DNA from: Adiantum capillus-veneris
Lineage: Eukaryota > Streptophyta > Polypodiopsida > Polypodiales > Pteridaceae
Reading direction: 5' to 3'
Length of the DNA stretch: 64,000 nucleotides
Assembly: GCA_014529385.2 (NCBI GenBank)
Contig: CM043967.1
Location: 129,699,182 to 129,763,181, forward strand
Under the pieces are notes generated by a model that made no database searches, had not been told where the DNA came from, and worked only from the letters and a program-made list of their open reading frames with translations. Of this stretch, positions 44,107 through 57,219 are shown piece by piece; the stretch's first letter is position 1, and each line of letters begins with the position of its first letter. The position numbers and the translations under genes were made by a program.

Positions 44107-45000
44107 TGTTTGGCGGACGAAGCAACAAGCGGCCGTTTCTAGAAGGATCATATTTTCCTGAGAAACCATTGTAAAATTCTTTTGTAAGGAAGCATCTCTA
44201 AGCCGGGAATTTGTCAAAGGATGTATGATTATTCTTATGAGAGCAATTGTATATTAGAGAGCCAGTTAGAAGTTTAGGAGCTTATGGCCGGACAAGCCAT
44301 TTGTAAAGACCTAATCTATAAAGGTCATTTTTTGTAAGTTTGAAGATAATCTTTTTAATGGAGAACTGAGAAGCTCCTTCTTGTTCAAACTTGTAATCTT
44401 CGCCATTGTGGCTACGGTAATCCAAATTCAGATTTGTTCATTGCATTGTGTTCCTCTCATCTTGCTCTTCCATTCAAGTGTTATCATTCAAGATTCGATG
44501 TAGGTTTTCAACTACGAGTTTGAGGCCTTAAATCGCTGTTTTGAGTGTCTATATGCGTGTTTTATGTTGTTTTGACCCTAGGACGGGCTTTAGGGACCCT
44601 AAAACGACTCATTAGGATCACCTGTTCGCTGTTTTTGCTGACTTTGGGACAAATGATCACAATCGTTGTACCTCTCCAGAATGCTGTGACACTGATAGGA
44701 TATGTTCCTGATAATCCCCTGTAGCTTCCCTTCAAGTTTCGTGTGATTTCAATATGATTTGCATGGTAAACGGGCATGATGATTGAAGAACGGTGTAGGA
44801 GGACATAGGCAGATTACTTGGCGGTAATGCGTTTGATTTACTTGTAGAGTTAGTAATTGCATCTCTTCGAGTTCACTTCATTAGGATTGACACCCTAGTG
44901 AGTTTCCATGCCTCATCCGAAATGCTTCCCCTGTATTGATAAATATGTTGATGCTTTTGAGAGCTGTGCTATGGACGTCCGTCCCAGCGACCCGCAAACA
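44107..45000 (+). repeat. GypD 3' LTR
   Basis: 894 bp, TG...CA. It is similar to the 5' copy with scattered substitutions and small indels (more than between the GypA LTRs), so GypD is an older insertion than GypA. It is followed by the ACTTC duplication. Confidence 0.92.
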
Positions 45001-46616
45001 ACTTCCTTACTTCTAGGCTCTCTATCAGACGTGTTACGCATATTCTCAGGAATAGATCGATCGATAGCTTGAGCAAATGTTTCCAAGTCACCTAAGTGAG
45101 CAGGCACCATGGGTGAAGGCTCTCCAGAGACTACATGTGGAGTAGGTATCGGCATTGGGTTTGGCACATAGGAAGCCCTTGGGTTCCAAGTTTGGTACGG
45201 TATTGTGCCATGTGGCGGTCCAAAGTTCATATATGTGTCCCTAGGTATAGTAGATGTCGGATGTGACATGCTAATGCTAGCCGGTATGGTCCCATTGAAA
45301 TAAGATCTTGGGTGTTGTGGTTGTGGAGCATAGGTTGTTGAAACAGTGGGAGGGGTAGGAGCTACATGAGTACGAGGACCCATGGGTGTATACGATTGGT
45401 ACACACTTGTAGGTACTATTGCAGGCATTGAGCTACCATGTAGTGGTGCCTTACTAACAAATGAGGTCCATGGCGTGTTTCTTGGCATGCCCATCATTGG
45501 GGTAGGCATGGTAGCCATGGTGTCATCAAGGGAAAGATGAGCTAGACTTGGAAAGGTAAAGCTATCACTTGTGGGCTCATATTGTAGTGAGACCCCTAGA
45601 GAAACAACATACGGAGGATCCATCGGACTTACCGAGGGAGTCTCCATTTGCGATAAGGCCGGTTTGTTTAGCCTTTCTTGTATCCAAGAATCTCATGAGT
45701 CCCGTTGAAGGCATGTGGATCCTCTTGCTCTGTCTCTCTAGCTCAATAACCCTATGCATGACCTCACAAACTCTTTGTTGTTGATCTTTATACTAGTAGC
45801 ACCCGTTGTGGATTGTAGGACATCTAACCAACCCACGTGATATGTGTGACATGTGTATAGGTTGGTTAGAGTTTTTGTTTCTAGTTCGTACCCCCAATTC
45901 TCATTTAGAAACGCTCCATCTAGGATTGAGGTGCAAGGGGTGTCCATTGAAGTAGAAGCAATATGGATCTCTATGGGTTGACCCTTAGTGGTTGTTAATT
46001 CAAGAGCACTCGATTGATTGTCTGGCATGGATGTTGACACAAGGGTTTCTTCTTTTAACTCTCTCCTTTGCTCTGCCTTACGTAAGCTCTCAATTTCCTT
46101 TTCCCTAGCCGCAATGATATATCACTCAACCTCTTGCACTTCGGCAAGGCTTCTACCATCCGGTAATATAACCTCAGAGGGAAATACGTCTGAAGAGTCA
46201 GGGAATGCAATGAATGGATTATTCACGTGCACACTCTCTAGGAGCATGGGGTCTACGTTGGTCATGAATGAAAAATTTACTTTCCCACCCCCTCATTTAC
46301 ATCGTTAGCTTCATGTTCTGAGCGAGTGGCTCTACTAAAGGTTTCCTTCAAGCGGCTAAGCACGCTCGCTGCAGACCATGGGCCCATGGCATGCATGTCT
46401 TGGCTTGAGCTATCAGGATTAGGAATTGGGTAACCCTCCATGATGTCATAGTCAATGGAAGAGTCAGTAGACGCAATATGTGGGTCCTTGAGTGGTACTA
46501 CCTTGGGTTCCCGCTAAGGGCCTAGAGCCTAAGGTAGAGGAATAATGAGTGCCTGCGTAAACGGAGACACTCTTGATGTGCTCGTCCTCTAGCATAGGAC
46601 CAGAGTGTAGGTGCAT
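45001..46616 (-). pseudogene. GypB gag 5' half
   Basis: From the ATG at 46616 on the minus strand (gtcacATG context as in GypA) to the GypD insertion. METPSVSPMDPPYVVSLG near 45640 and the Pro/Thr/Ser-rich stretch parallel GypA residues 320-530. GypD sits just before the Gag core; on its other side the sequence resumes at 34694. Stops and shifts are present from the first 60 codons on. Confidence 0.87.
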
Positions 46617-47621
46617 GTGACCTCAACACTCTAGAAGTGTTGGTGAGTGCCCGTAAAGGCCGCTCACACGGTTTTTTAGGTGTTTACAACCCAATTTTTT
46701 TTGTATTTTTGGTCCCTTTTTTAACCAAGCCACGAATATGGTGTGTGATAGCTCAAAACAAACATCTTGGCTAGGGGGACGGGCCATGCTTTACAGCCCC
46801 CGATTCGGTTACGTACAGCCCTCGAAATCCTAAAACTAGTCTTTTCCTAGGTTGGGAGAGAGCTAGAATTAGTGAGTCCAAAGGGTGAGTGTGAAGGGGA
46901 TGGCGGAGGACTTGAGGAACGTGTCCCACATGCCCTCCCTTCACTTGAGATCCTAATATTTATATATAAGGTAGTGTGAGTAGTATATCATCAGACTGAG
47001 GACTGAGGCAAGGGCCTGGGCTCGGGCTCGCTCGGGAGAATGATCCCGATCCCTTCCTTTTAGAACAAGGTTCTTTAAATTTAATTTTTGGAATTCTTTT
47101 AGTCTCAATATTCTCGAGCATTTTTTCCTTCTTTTTTTAAAATAATTTTTTTCTCAAAAAATGTTTTTCTTGAGGATAATGTGGCCAGGTGGACGCCGAC
47201 CTCCCACGTCCACACAGCAACTCCTAGGAGCTCTGTCTAACCTTCTTGCAGCTAATTAACTATCTAACACAAAATTGCACACTCACAGACAGTCAACTCT
47301 GCTGCTCACTGTCTACTCTACTTATGACTGTCTACACTCACTAACAGCTCTAGTAACACCTACACAATACAGATCTTGCAAAACTGACAAAAACAAGTAC
47401 AATGCAGCACTAAGAGAGCTTACAACGACTAACAAAATCTAACAAAAACCTGCTTAAACTGCACATTACAGTCACTTAACAATAGTTAACAGAAAACCCC
47501 CTCATCTGCCCATTGTAGCCACTTAACGGTTCTCATAGAACTCAACAAAAAGCAGAAAAATAAATGGAAGAAAGGCCTCCAGAGGTAGCACTGAGTGCTC
47601 CTCAAGCTTAATGCAAGGATG
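46617..47621 (-). other. GypB leader
   Basis: No gene. The segment nearest gag matches the GypA leader (gagcggcc...gggcactcacc); the rest is diverged and lacks the 39-bp tandem duplication seen in GypA. Confidence 0.7.
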
Positions 47622-47639
47622 TCCCCAGCAGCGGTGCCA
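47622..47639 (-). promoter_or_regulatory. GypB primer-binding site
   Basis: The minus strand reads TGGCACCGCTGCTGGGGA, four bases inside the 5' LTR, of the same tRNA-Asp-like type as GypA. Confidence 0.78.
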
Positions 47640-47643
47640 AAAA

Positions 47644-48295
<652 letters not shown>

Positions 48296-48299
48296 CTGC

Positions 48300-48936
48300 T
48301 CAAAATTTGTGCTCTCTTCCCCTATTTTCGATGCTGCGGAAGCTGATATCGGTGTTGGTGATCCCCTTGGATGTTGGCAGATTGGATACTGCAAGTTTGA
48401 ACTTTATCACTAGCTTCAACAAATTGAAAATCAAGCAATAAGAGAGGATGTCAGATGACATGCTTACCATTTGTTGTATCAATCACTGAAGGTGGTGGGT
48501 TTATGACAGGGTCTCTCCCAAAGTGACGCTCCATTGCATCAAAGATTTTTCGCTCGAAGTTGAGGTGACTGAACTTACCCTCCTCCTTCCTCTCACAAGG
48601 GCTCATCTGCCAGTAGCTAATCTTTCCCAACGATGTGTTTCTCTCCTAGTGCCCTATCTCCTTGTGTATTTGCGATAAGCGTTTCCACTTGTCATTTGCC
48701 ACCCGCCACTCCACAAAGGCACCCCTACTTGCCATTGACGATGCTATGTCAACCCGTTGCTCTTCCAATGTTTTTGCCTTGCCTCCAACACTTGCATGAA
48801 ACCTTGCTTCATCATGAGTGCACTTCACTTCAATTAGGATCAAAGTGCTTCTAGGGTCCCAATGAAACCTCCCAGTTTTACTCTTTGTTTGTGTGCCACA
48901 ATCAGCCAAAGCCTTGCGTCTTCTCTTATTGCCCAT
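48300..48936 (-). pseudogene. Trihelix-like (Myb/SANT-like) transcription factor fragment
   Basis: Minus strand from ATG 48936 (MGNKRRRKALADCG). The trihelix pattern reads WDPRSTLILIEVK, KAKTLEEQRVDIASSM, KWKRLSQIHKEI, then ISYWQMSPCERKEEG and FERKIFDAMERHFG. A TAG at 48646-48648 falls where a Trp would suit (TGG to TAG). A short intron fits at 48389-48467 (GTAAGC...GCAG); exon 2 runs to a TGA at 48300, which touches the GypB end. It is likely a host gene or gene copy cut by GypB. A Myb-like partner protein of a Harbinger-type transposon is the alternative. Confidence 0.55.
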
Positions 48937-49904
48937 GCAAAGGCAAGTCGTTTGTGCCACTGCACATGGCATGTCAAGATGAAGGGCTCTACAAGAAAGG
49001 GAGGTTCTACATGAAGGGCAACGCAGGGGAAAAAGAGACAATGGAATTTGAGGTGGAAGAGCTCTGCATGGGAGAAACGCAAAGGTTTACAAATTGGTGG
49101 TCAAACCTGTCCAACGCAAAACAACAGGAACCGGCCAAACACCATACGTTATGGTGAAACTTTGTGAAGAAACAAAGGTCTCAATCAACAACCGATAATT
49201 TGAGAGGCATTTCTTCAATTTCATTTGTCAAACCTGCTATGCACCAATCTCCAGAGATTATGGTGAAACTCCGTGAGCTTGAGCCTATGAGGGAGGGTGG
49301 GTCATGTAATTTGGTGAAAAACAGCTGCAACATGTTGAGTTGCGGGCTGCAGCAGGTCAAGCACTAGAAGCACTATAAAAAAAGAGGAGAGCTATGATTT
49401 TTATAATGCTTACAATTTGCAAGCACAAAGTGCTGAATGTTCGCCTCCCCTATTATGGCATTGAATACATGTGGCGCTTGGAACACATTAAAGCGCTACA
49501 TGTCCCCAGTGGGACACAACTCTAAGTTATTCTTTTAGGGGGGCTCATGGTAGCAAACGTTTTGGAACTGTATATGAATCACTCTCATTTCTTTGTTTCC
49601 TAATTCCAAACTTTTAGGGTACTCAAAACTAGTTTCCATAATTCCAAGGGCCACAAAGACCTGAATTTTGAGAGATTTGACCAGGGACAAAAAGGGATAA
49701 GTTGTAGTAAGCCAAGGCATGCTTGCCAAAGACTATCTTGAGAGTATTGAGTGAGCCTTAACCACGATAAATCATCCACCGCTAGCATTTTCTACTCAAT
49801 TTTGAGATATACAAACCACAAAAAATATAACACCTTTGATAGTGGGATTGACAGAAAACGTGGAGACGTATCAAACATACAACACCACACCTCAAGGCAT
49901 GGCT
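48937..49904. other. Region without recognised gene
   Basis: The minus frame of the trihelix-like fragment stays open to 49041 but without recognisable sequence. From there to the ChrG LTR I see no domain, LTR end or RNA gene on either strand. Confidence 0.6.
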
Positions 49905-51495
49905 TGTCATAATAACCAATATCTAATTCTCCTAAATGATTTTCTCATATTAAATTGATCATTTAATGTGGGGAAGTGCCAGGGGAGAAAAGGCTAGAAT
50001 ATTGGTTAAGCTAGCAGACCGGCCACAGTAGGGATCCAAAGGAGGGAAAATAGGGATCCAAAGGGAGGGCCATCTGCAAAAGAGCCATGTGCAACAATGG
50101 GCTAAAAAGACCCTAAGGTTCAGCCCATTAAGACTTCCAAAATGCTAAGGTTCCAAAATTCAAAGGTTTTGTCCAAAGGGTTAAAGCTTAGGGGGAATTG
50201 GATGCTTTGTGTGCTCTCCAAAGTCAATGCATATCCCTACATGGGAGGGGGCGATCCCTTCTTCTAGGGGATGAGAGAGAAAGTCACACACACACACACA
50301 GGCTCCCTTTACACAAAGGGAATGAGGGACACATGTCAGCTCCCTAGGCCAGATGCCCACAAGGTGTACCCAGTTTCTATTGGATGACCCTTGAAGTGGA
50401 CCAATGAGAATTAAGCTAGAGTAAATCTAGTTTAATTAATTTAAAAACATTTAATAAAAGAAACCAATGAGAATTAAGTCTCCTAGAAGACTATTGGGCA
50501 GTCTCCCAAGGGGTCCAATGAGCATTCAGGAGCCTAATGGCTTGCCTGATTCCTATTGGCCAGGAGGCAAAGGGGTCCAATGAGAGTTTAGTTTAATTAT
50601 TTAATTACCTAAAACTCTCACAAAAGGGGAAAGGGGGACACGTGTCAAAAGGCTATCACTTATGCTGCTTAATTGTGATTGGCTTGGTTGGGGAGGGCCA
50701 ATGAGGCTGGAGCAAGAGCAAATAGCAAGGGGGCTCGCCCAAGAGAGAGAGAGAGGGGGCTGATTTTTGCAAGGCATTATCACACACACACTCACACAAG
50801 CTCATGTGTGAAGAAAGAGAAGACTATCTCTTCCCAAGCTTTAATGGAGAACTCATCACCTACTCCAAGCTTGTGAGATAGAAGCCTATATCAACACTCT
50901 CTTGGCATGTGGATGCAAATCCAACCAAGAGCCAAGCTTCAATGCATGCTCATCTCCTCTACCAAGCTAATTACTAAGCTAAGCTATGCTAATATGAGTG
51001 ATTATGTGAGGAGATGTACATCTTTCTCGTAAGATACTCCTTCTTCCTCTCAATCTACTCTCATACCCTGCTAGCTCCCACCATCTTCGAAGGTGTGTGA
51101 GGTCTTGGGTCTGAGAACGGGGATAATTCAAGTTGTGTTTGTTAAGTGTTTTGCTTAGTGCATGAAGCTTTCATCTTCATTGCACTAGCTAGTCTTGAAG
51201 GAACACAAAGAATTGTATTGTACAATGTCTCTCTTGATGGGAGAAACCATAATACAAAGCCTTTTGGAGGGGGGACCGGCTCCATGCAAATCCGGTCCTC
51301 AACTGTTGTCATTAGCTTAATTTCTCTCTCTTTTGAAAGTATTGTCGATGCTATCTAACTAGGTGTTATGCTTTTTGTTGCTCTCTCCACCCAAGCACTC
51401 TTGTAATTCTCATTAGGAATCTATTCTAATGAAATTCCCACTATGTTCATGCTCATTTCCGCTACACACAAGTTATAAGGCCATTAAATGTTACA
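49905..51495 (+). repeat. ChrG 5' LTR
   Basis: TGTCATAATA...TTACA. It holds a (CA)n tract of about 14 bases at 50287 and a GA tract near 50741. Small open frames inside it are copied in the 3' LTR and are not genes. Confidence 0.93.
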
Positions 51496-51496
51496 T

Positions 51497-51508
51497 TGGT
51501 ATCAAAGC
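51497..51508 (+). promoter_or_regulatory. ChrG primer-binding site
   Basis: TGGTATCAAAGC lies one base after the LTR: the initiator-Met tRNA type with one change from TGGTATCAGAGC. The following 400 bases to 51912 are untranslated leader with no gene. Confidence 0.85.
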
Positions 51509-51912
51509 ACAAGGTTTCTCTTTTCTTGCTCAAGAAAGGAGGTCCTCAAGCTAGCTACAAATGGTTGGTATTATTAATTGCCTATGAGTAAGTAGAATAG
51601 GGATTTTTTAGCCTTGAAGTGCGCCTGCCTTTGTGCAGTTAACGGGGCATCACCGTCGAGAGCTATGGTGTTAATAGTGGAGTCCTACGGGGCTTGCCTA
51701 CGGCTTAACCACTATTGAGCTATTAGAAGCTTGACAGGAGCCGGTGCTGTTTTGGTGTCGAAAGACCCTCTCTTCTATTCCTTGCAATTAATGGTATTCG
51801 AACCGCGGGTACAGTAGCTTGAGTGCTTTTTCTAAAGGGGTAAAGAGGAGTAGCAACTAGGGCTTGAAGTGCCAAAGTAGACCTAAAAAGTTTACACCTA
51901 AAAGTTGTTAGA

Positions 51913-54900
51913 ATGGCTGACAATAGTAAAGAGAGTGAAATTAATGTTGATAACTTTGATTTTGCTCATGAGTAAGCTACTAATGATGCTTCAATGCTTG
52001 TTAACTATCTTGTTTCTAGGCTTCAACAAGCCATGGGCAATCCATCTCTCCAAAGTGAAGTGCAATGGCAGCTCCATGCTCACGGGATTCTCCAAGCACA
52101 TCACCATGACGAGAGAACACCTAGGAAGCCTCCTTGTGAGACTACCAAAAGAGGTCTCTCTCCGATTCGGGAAGAAGAAGAGAATCCATACGAAGGGCTC
52201 AAGAATTTACTTCTTGATGATGTATCTCCTTCCCAAAGGAGAACTCAAGAGCCTCCACCAAAGGAACGAGAAAGAAGCGAGTCTCCCGCCACCTCGGCGG
52301 AGATGGCTCCACGAAGACGGCGGGCTAAACGCTCTCCATCACCACCAAAGCGGAGAAGACCATCATACTCTTCTCCACGTCATAATTGAAAGAGGAATGA
52401 TAAAAAGCAAGAGAAGAAAAAGGCGAGAAAGAGGACATCCTCTTCTCCATCTTCTTCATCCTCTTCCTCTTATGAAATCTATGGTGAAGACGACAAAGAT
52501 CAAGACAAGAAAAAGGCGAGAAAGAGGTCACCCTCTTCTCCACCTTCTTCAAATTCTTCACCTTCTGAATAAAGTGATGGTGCAACCTTTGAACCATCAA
52601 AAAGAAGAGGCCATAGGAAATCCTATGCCGCATGGAAGAGGTTGTCCAAGTTGAAGAAATTCAAAGAGGGAGGGAAGAGCATCTCTTTCCTTACCTATGA
52701 TGGCACCTTGTGTGCTACGGACAAAGTCTTGGCCTTTATCCAGCAATTCGATGCGGCGTTTGGAGATGAGGGCTTCACGGAGTCCTCTAAGCTACGCCAT
52801 GTAGCTATGCACTTTCAAAAGTCCGCCAGACAATGGTGGTCTAGCCTACGAGCCAACGGTGAAGCTCCACGAACATGGAAAGCTTTAAGAGCTTCCATTA
52901 TGAAGCAGTTTTTGGCCACCGATGCCAAAGACAAAGTACTCACCGAATGGCGAAGCTTAAAGCTCTCTCCCAATGAATCCATCCACAAATATGTAGAAAA
53001 ATTTTGGGACCTACAACTCAAAGCCACTGTCTTCAAAAAGTTGGATTTTGGAGAGCAAAAGCAACAATTTTGTGCGCGCTTAACCGAAGAAACGGCGGAG
53101 TATGTCAACTCCCAAAGGCCACGTACCATATCGGCGGTAATACACCACACTATGGTGGCCTCTCGAATCAATTTCCAAACGGGGGCTAAAAGAAATAATA
53201 AGCCCCCGGAAAACAAGGGTTCCAATGAGCCTAAGGGGAAGGACAATGTCTAAAAGTCTCCTAAGGGCAACTCCAACAAAGCTAAAGAGAAGGGTGTTTA
53301 CAAAGGTAAGAATAAAATCTCTCTTGAAGAGCTTGAGCGTTATCGTAAGGATAACCGGTGTTTCAAGTGAGGCGAACAAGGGCATGCATACCGCACTTGT
53401 CCCCAAAAGAACAACCGCCAAGATCCTCCTAGAGCTTCCTTGGTTGAAATCCAAGAGGAGGAGACTCACCAAACTCACCACAAAGGATCTCCTCTATGCC
53501 ATGCTTGGGGAAAGGTAAGAGAACATGATGCTTTTATTCTCTTTGACCCTGGTTCTACTCACAATTTTATATCTATGGAGTTAACCACCAAGCTAGGCAT
53601 ACCATCCTACGAGATGGGAGATGTCCTACCCGCAGACAGTGCCTTCAAGGGGCAAGAAGCTTCAGTCACTCCCTTAATTGGGAAATTGAGGCTTCATGTC
53701 CAAGGCTATGTGGACAAAGAGGACTTCTTTATCTCTCCTCTCAAGCATGAGGATGTAATCCTAGGGGCACCATGGTTTGACCGCCTGGCTGCCGATGTTA
53801 AATTTCCTGAAAGGAGAATCTCCTTTAAGTTTAGGGAAAAAGACACGTATATAGATGCTAAGGAAATGGGTAACACCATCCCCATTGTACATACACCAGC
53901 TTTCAACAAGTCAGTAAAGAGCTCTATTTCCGTGTACATGATTTTTGTTAAAGATTCTCAAAATTAACCTAATGCTTTAACAAAAGAAAATAAAAGCAAC
54001 CAAAAGGAATTAGAATTATCCAATTTTCTCAAGGGGTTTCAAGATGTTTTTATTGACGACATCCCTTGTGAGCTACCTCCTAAATGAGGTAATGATGACC
54101 ATGCAATTGAACTTCTTCCAGGAAGTTCACCGCCTAACAAACCTCCTTATAGAGTTTCTCAAGCTCAACAAGAGGAGATTATACGGCAAGTGCATGAGTT
54201 AGTTGAGAAGGGTATGGTTAGGCCAAGCTCATCTCCATTTTGCTCACTTGTGCTATTAGTGCAAAAGAAAGACGGCACATATCATATGTGTGTCGACTAT
54301 AGAGCACTAAATAGCATCACTATCAAGAATAGGTTTCCCGTTCCATGGGTAGAAGACCTATTTGATAAGCTACAAGGATCGACCTACTTCAGTAGGATTG
54401 ACCTAAAAAGTGGCTATCATCAAATAAGGATAGTTGATCAAGACATTGTAAAGACCGCATTTCGCACCACATTTGGTCTTTACAAATACATTATCATGCC
54501 TTTTGGCTTGACCAATGCACCAGCCACATTCAACAGCTTGATGGAGAAGCTATTCAGGCCTCATCGAACCTTGATTGGAGTGTTCTTTGATGATATTATC
54601 ATCTACTCTAATTCATTGGAGGAACACAAGCAACACCTCCAGGTAATATTTCAAGTTTTAAGAGAGAATAAACTTTATGTTAATCGAAAGAAAAGTGAAT
54701 TTTTCTTGCAAGAGATTCAGTATTTAGGTCATATTATCTCTCAAGATGGCATCCAAATGGATCCATCTAAGTTAGAGGTAATAAAAGGATGGCCTAAACC
54801 AAGGAATCTTCCTGAACTAAGAAGCTTTATAGGTATGTGTGCAAACTATAGACGCTTCATAGAAAAGTTCTCACAAATTGCGGGACCATTACATGACTTA

Positions 54901-55115
54901 ACAAAGAAAAGCGTTAGGTATACATGGTTTTCTAAGGAGAACAATGCTTTCGAAAAGCTTAAAGAAAAGCTTATCTCTCAACCTGTGCTTACACTAATGG
55001 ACCTCTCAAAACCATTTGAGGTCCAATGTGATGCTTGTGGTGACTGCCTTGGAGCTGTTTTGCTCCAAGAAGGGCATGCCATAGGCTATGAGAGTCGAAG
55101 GCTCCACCCTGTTGA
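51913..55115 (+). pseudogene. ChrG Gag, protease and RT
   Basis: One frame from ATG 51913 (MADNSKESEINVDNFDF). It has an Arg/Ser/Lys-rich N-terminal part, a Gag core (AFIQQFDAAFGDE, RQWWSSLR; 52720-53180) and one zinc knuckle whose second Cys is a TGA (CFK*GEQGHAYRTC, 53359). The protease has FDPGSTHNFIS (D-P-G, nt 53544), and RT has IDLKSGYHQIRI and FFDD at 54583-54594. In-frame stops occur near 51973, 52387, 52570, 53251, 53368, 53965 and 54085. A one-base frameshift near 55115 separates RT from RNase H. Confidence 0.9.
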
Positions 55116-56863
55116 GCTTGAAAGCTCTAGGCATATATGAAAAGGAACTCCTTGCAGTTCTACATGCCTTAGACTCATGGAAGCACTATTTATTGGGGAC
55201 TCCTTTCATTCTGCGAACGGATCATCAAAGTCTTAAGTACTTCATGACGCAGACCAAGCTCTCCGACAAACAAATGAGGTGGGAAAATTTCCTTTCGCAA
55301 TTTCATTTTCATATTGCTCACATTTCTGGCAAGCATAATCAAGTAGCTGATGCACTCTCAAGACGGCCGAGAGTGAATGCGGTTTCCATAGCAACTCACA
55401 ATGATCTATCTTCAATGATAGATGAGTATGCTATTGATCCCGATTTTAGAGATGTGATTTCAGCCCTTGCATTGGGGAAGAAAGAAGAACCATTTACCTT
55501 ACAAGATGGTTATCTTCTCTATGGCAATAGACTATGCGTTACTAACTCACTACGTGAGAAAGTAATGTATGAATCTCATGCTCCACCATATGCGAGGCAT
55601 AGAGGGATTCGGTCTACCTTAAAGGGAATTGAAACATATTTCTATTGGCCTACCATCAAAGTGAACATACAAGAGTATGTTTCTAAATGTGTGGTATGTC
55701 AAAAGACAAAATTTGATAGAGGAAAGCAACTTGGATTGCTTCAACCCTTGCCAATCTCTAATTCACCATGGGAGCGCATATCCATGGATTTTATCTTTGG
55801 ATTGCCTAAGTCTATCCATGGGAATACGGGAATATGGACGATAGTAGACAGGTTCAGTAAACAAGCTCATTTTATACCTGTCAAAAAGACTATCAAAGCC
55901 CATCAAATGGCAACTCTCTTCATTTCACAAATTTTCAAGTACCATGGCTTGCCAATGTCCATAGTGTCGGATAGAGATCCTAGAATGACCAGTAATTTCT
56001 GGAAGGGTCTCTTTGAGAATTTAGGGACAAGCCTAAACTTCTCTTCGGCCTATCATCCACAAACGGATGGCCAAAGTGAAATAGCTAACCTAACCATTCT
56101 CGATCTACTAAAAGCCTATGTAACGGAAGTAGATCAAAGATCCCAATGGGAGAGGTACTTATCCTTAGTGGAGTATGCTTACAATAACACTGTACATACT
56201 TCCACGGGAAAAGCACCTTTCGAGGTAATTGAGGGAAGATCAAAAAGTCCCTTGCTACTTAAGGTACATGGGAAGATCTTTGCTGCAGATGAGTATAGCC
56301 GAGACCTACAAGAATCTTTCCAAAAGATTAAGGATGCTATCTCTATCTCACAGCAAAGGCAAAAGGCTGCTGCTGACAAGCACCGAAGAGCCCAAGCCTT
56401 TAAAGAAAACGATTGGATCTTGTTAAAGTTTTCCAAGGCTCGATTAAGGCACACGACGGGCAAGAATCCTACGGGCCACCAAAAGTACTATGCTAAACTA
56501 CCAAAAAGGTACTATGGTCCCTTTCAGATTCTTAGGCCAATCAATGAGATGGCCTATCAACTCAAGTTGCCCAATCATTGGCTCATACACAATGCTTTTC
56601 ATGTGAGCCTATTAAAGACTTACAAAGGAGAGCCACCTCAAGAACCAACTATTGAAGACCCACCGGAGATCGAGGACCAAGAGGAGGTGCTGCAGCCCGA
56701 GTCCATTCTCCAACATGAACACAGGGTACTAAGAGGCGGTAAGACTATCCGACGATATCTTATTAAGTTTAAGAATTATTCTTTTGAAGATGCTTGATGG
56801 ATGCAAGGCATACAATTAAAGGATAACCTAAACCTTGTCAATGCTTACAATGCTTCCCAAGAG
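55116..56863 (+). pseudogene. ChrG RNase H, integrase and chromodomain
   Basis: After the frameshift the second frame gives RNase H (YEKELLAVLHALDSWKHYL, RTDHQSLKYF, ADALSRR). The integrase zinc region follows (HAPPYARHRG ... CVVCQ). Catalytic D (MDFIFGLP, about 55786), D (SDRDPRMTS, about 55967) and E (GQSEIAN, about 56075) come next, then the GPF module (YYGPFQIL). A chromodomain-like end reads PESILQHEHRVLRGG and YLIKFKNYSFEDA, cut by TGA 56795 before WMQG. Chromodomains steer integration to modified histones. Confidence 0.9.
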
Positions 56864-57219
56864 TAAGCAAATGTACAAAATGTTAAAAATGAACAAATTT
56901 TTTGTCTTATAAGACTCTTTTTCTTTATTGTGCACAAAAATGAAGTAGTATGCATGCTTAGATCAAGTTTGCGGAGACGACGTCTCCCAAACACCAAGTA
57001 GAGCTTGTCACTCTACTATGGAAGACTGATAGGATTAATGTGCAGACATGCTTGCGGCAGCCTCAGGCTCTCAAGCGCCAAATGGACTAGTCATCCATTG
57101 TGGAATGATGTCGTAGGGTAACATAGGGATCCTCTACCCGCTAACAAAAGGACTCATGAATATGCTTTATCTTCTCTACACCATAGTCGAGGACGGCTAT
57201 GATTTCAAGAGAGAGGTAA
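56864..57219 (+). other. ChrG 3' untranslated region and purine tract
   Basis: No gene. It ends with a purine-rich AAGAGAGAGGTAA immediately before the 3' LTR. Confidence 0.75.

Larger units (their letters stand above)
34695..45000 (+). mobile_element. GypD: non-autonomous Gypsy-like element with Gag-protease and an unknown ORF
   Basis: It has 0.9-kb LTRs, a perfect 5-bp duplication ACTTC (34690-34694, 45001-45005), a tRNA-Asp type primer site and a purine tract before the 3' LTR. Coding content is an unknown domain, Gag, zinc knuckles and a D-S-G protease, then a separate long ORF rich in coiled coil and proline. No RT, RNase H or integrase motif was found in 35606-44106. It sits in GypB gag just before the Gag core. 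Stops and frameshifts are spread through both ORFs. Confidence 0.9.

Noticed and set aside
34695-45000. GypD as an autonomous element with diverged RT in 41579-44068
   Set aside because: No xxDD palm motif, RNase H acidic residues or integrase HHCC/DDE pattern was found in the frame; composition is coiled coil and proline-rich.
50601-51358. ORFs inside the ChrG LTRs (also 57993-58690)
   Set aside because: They are duplicated only because the LTR is duplicated and include CA/GA repeats; no domain is present.
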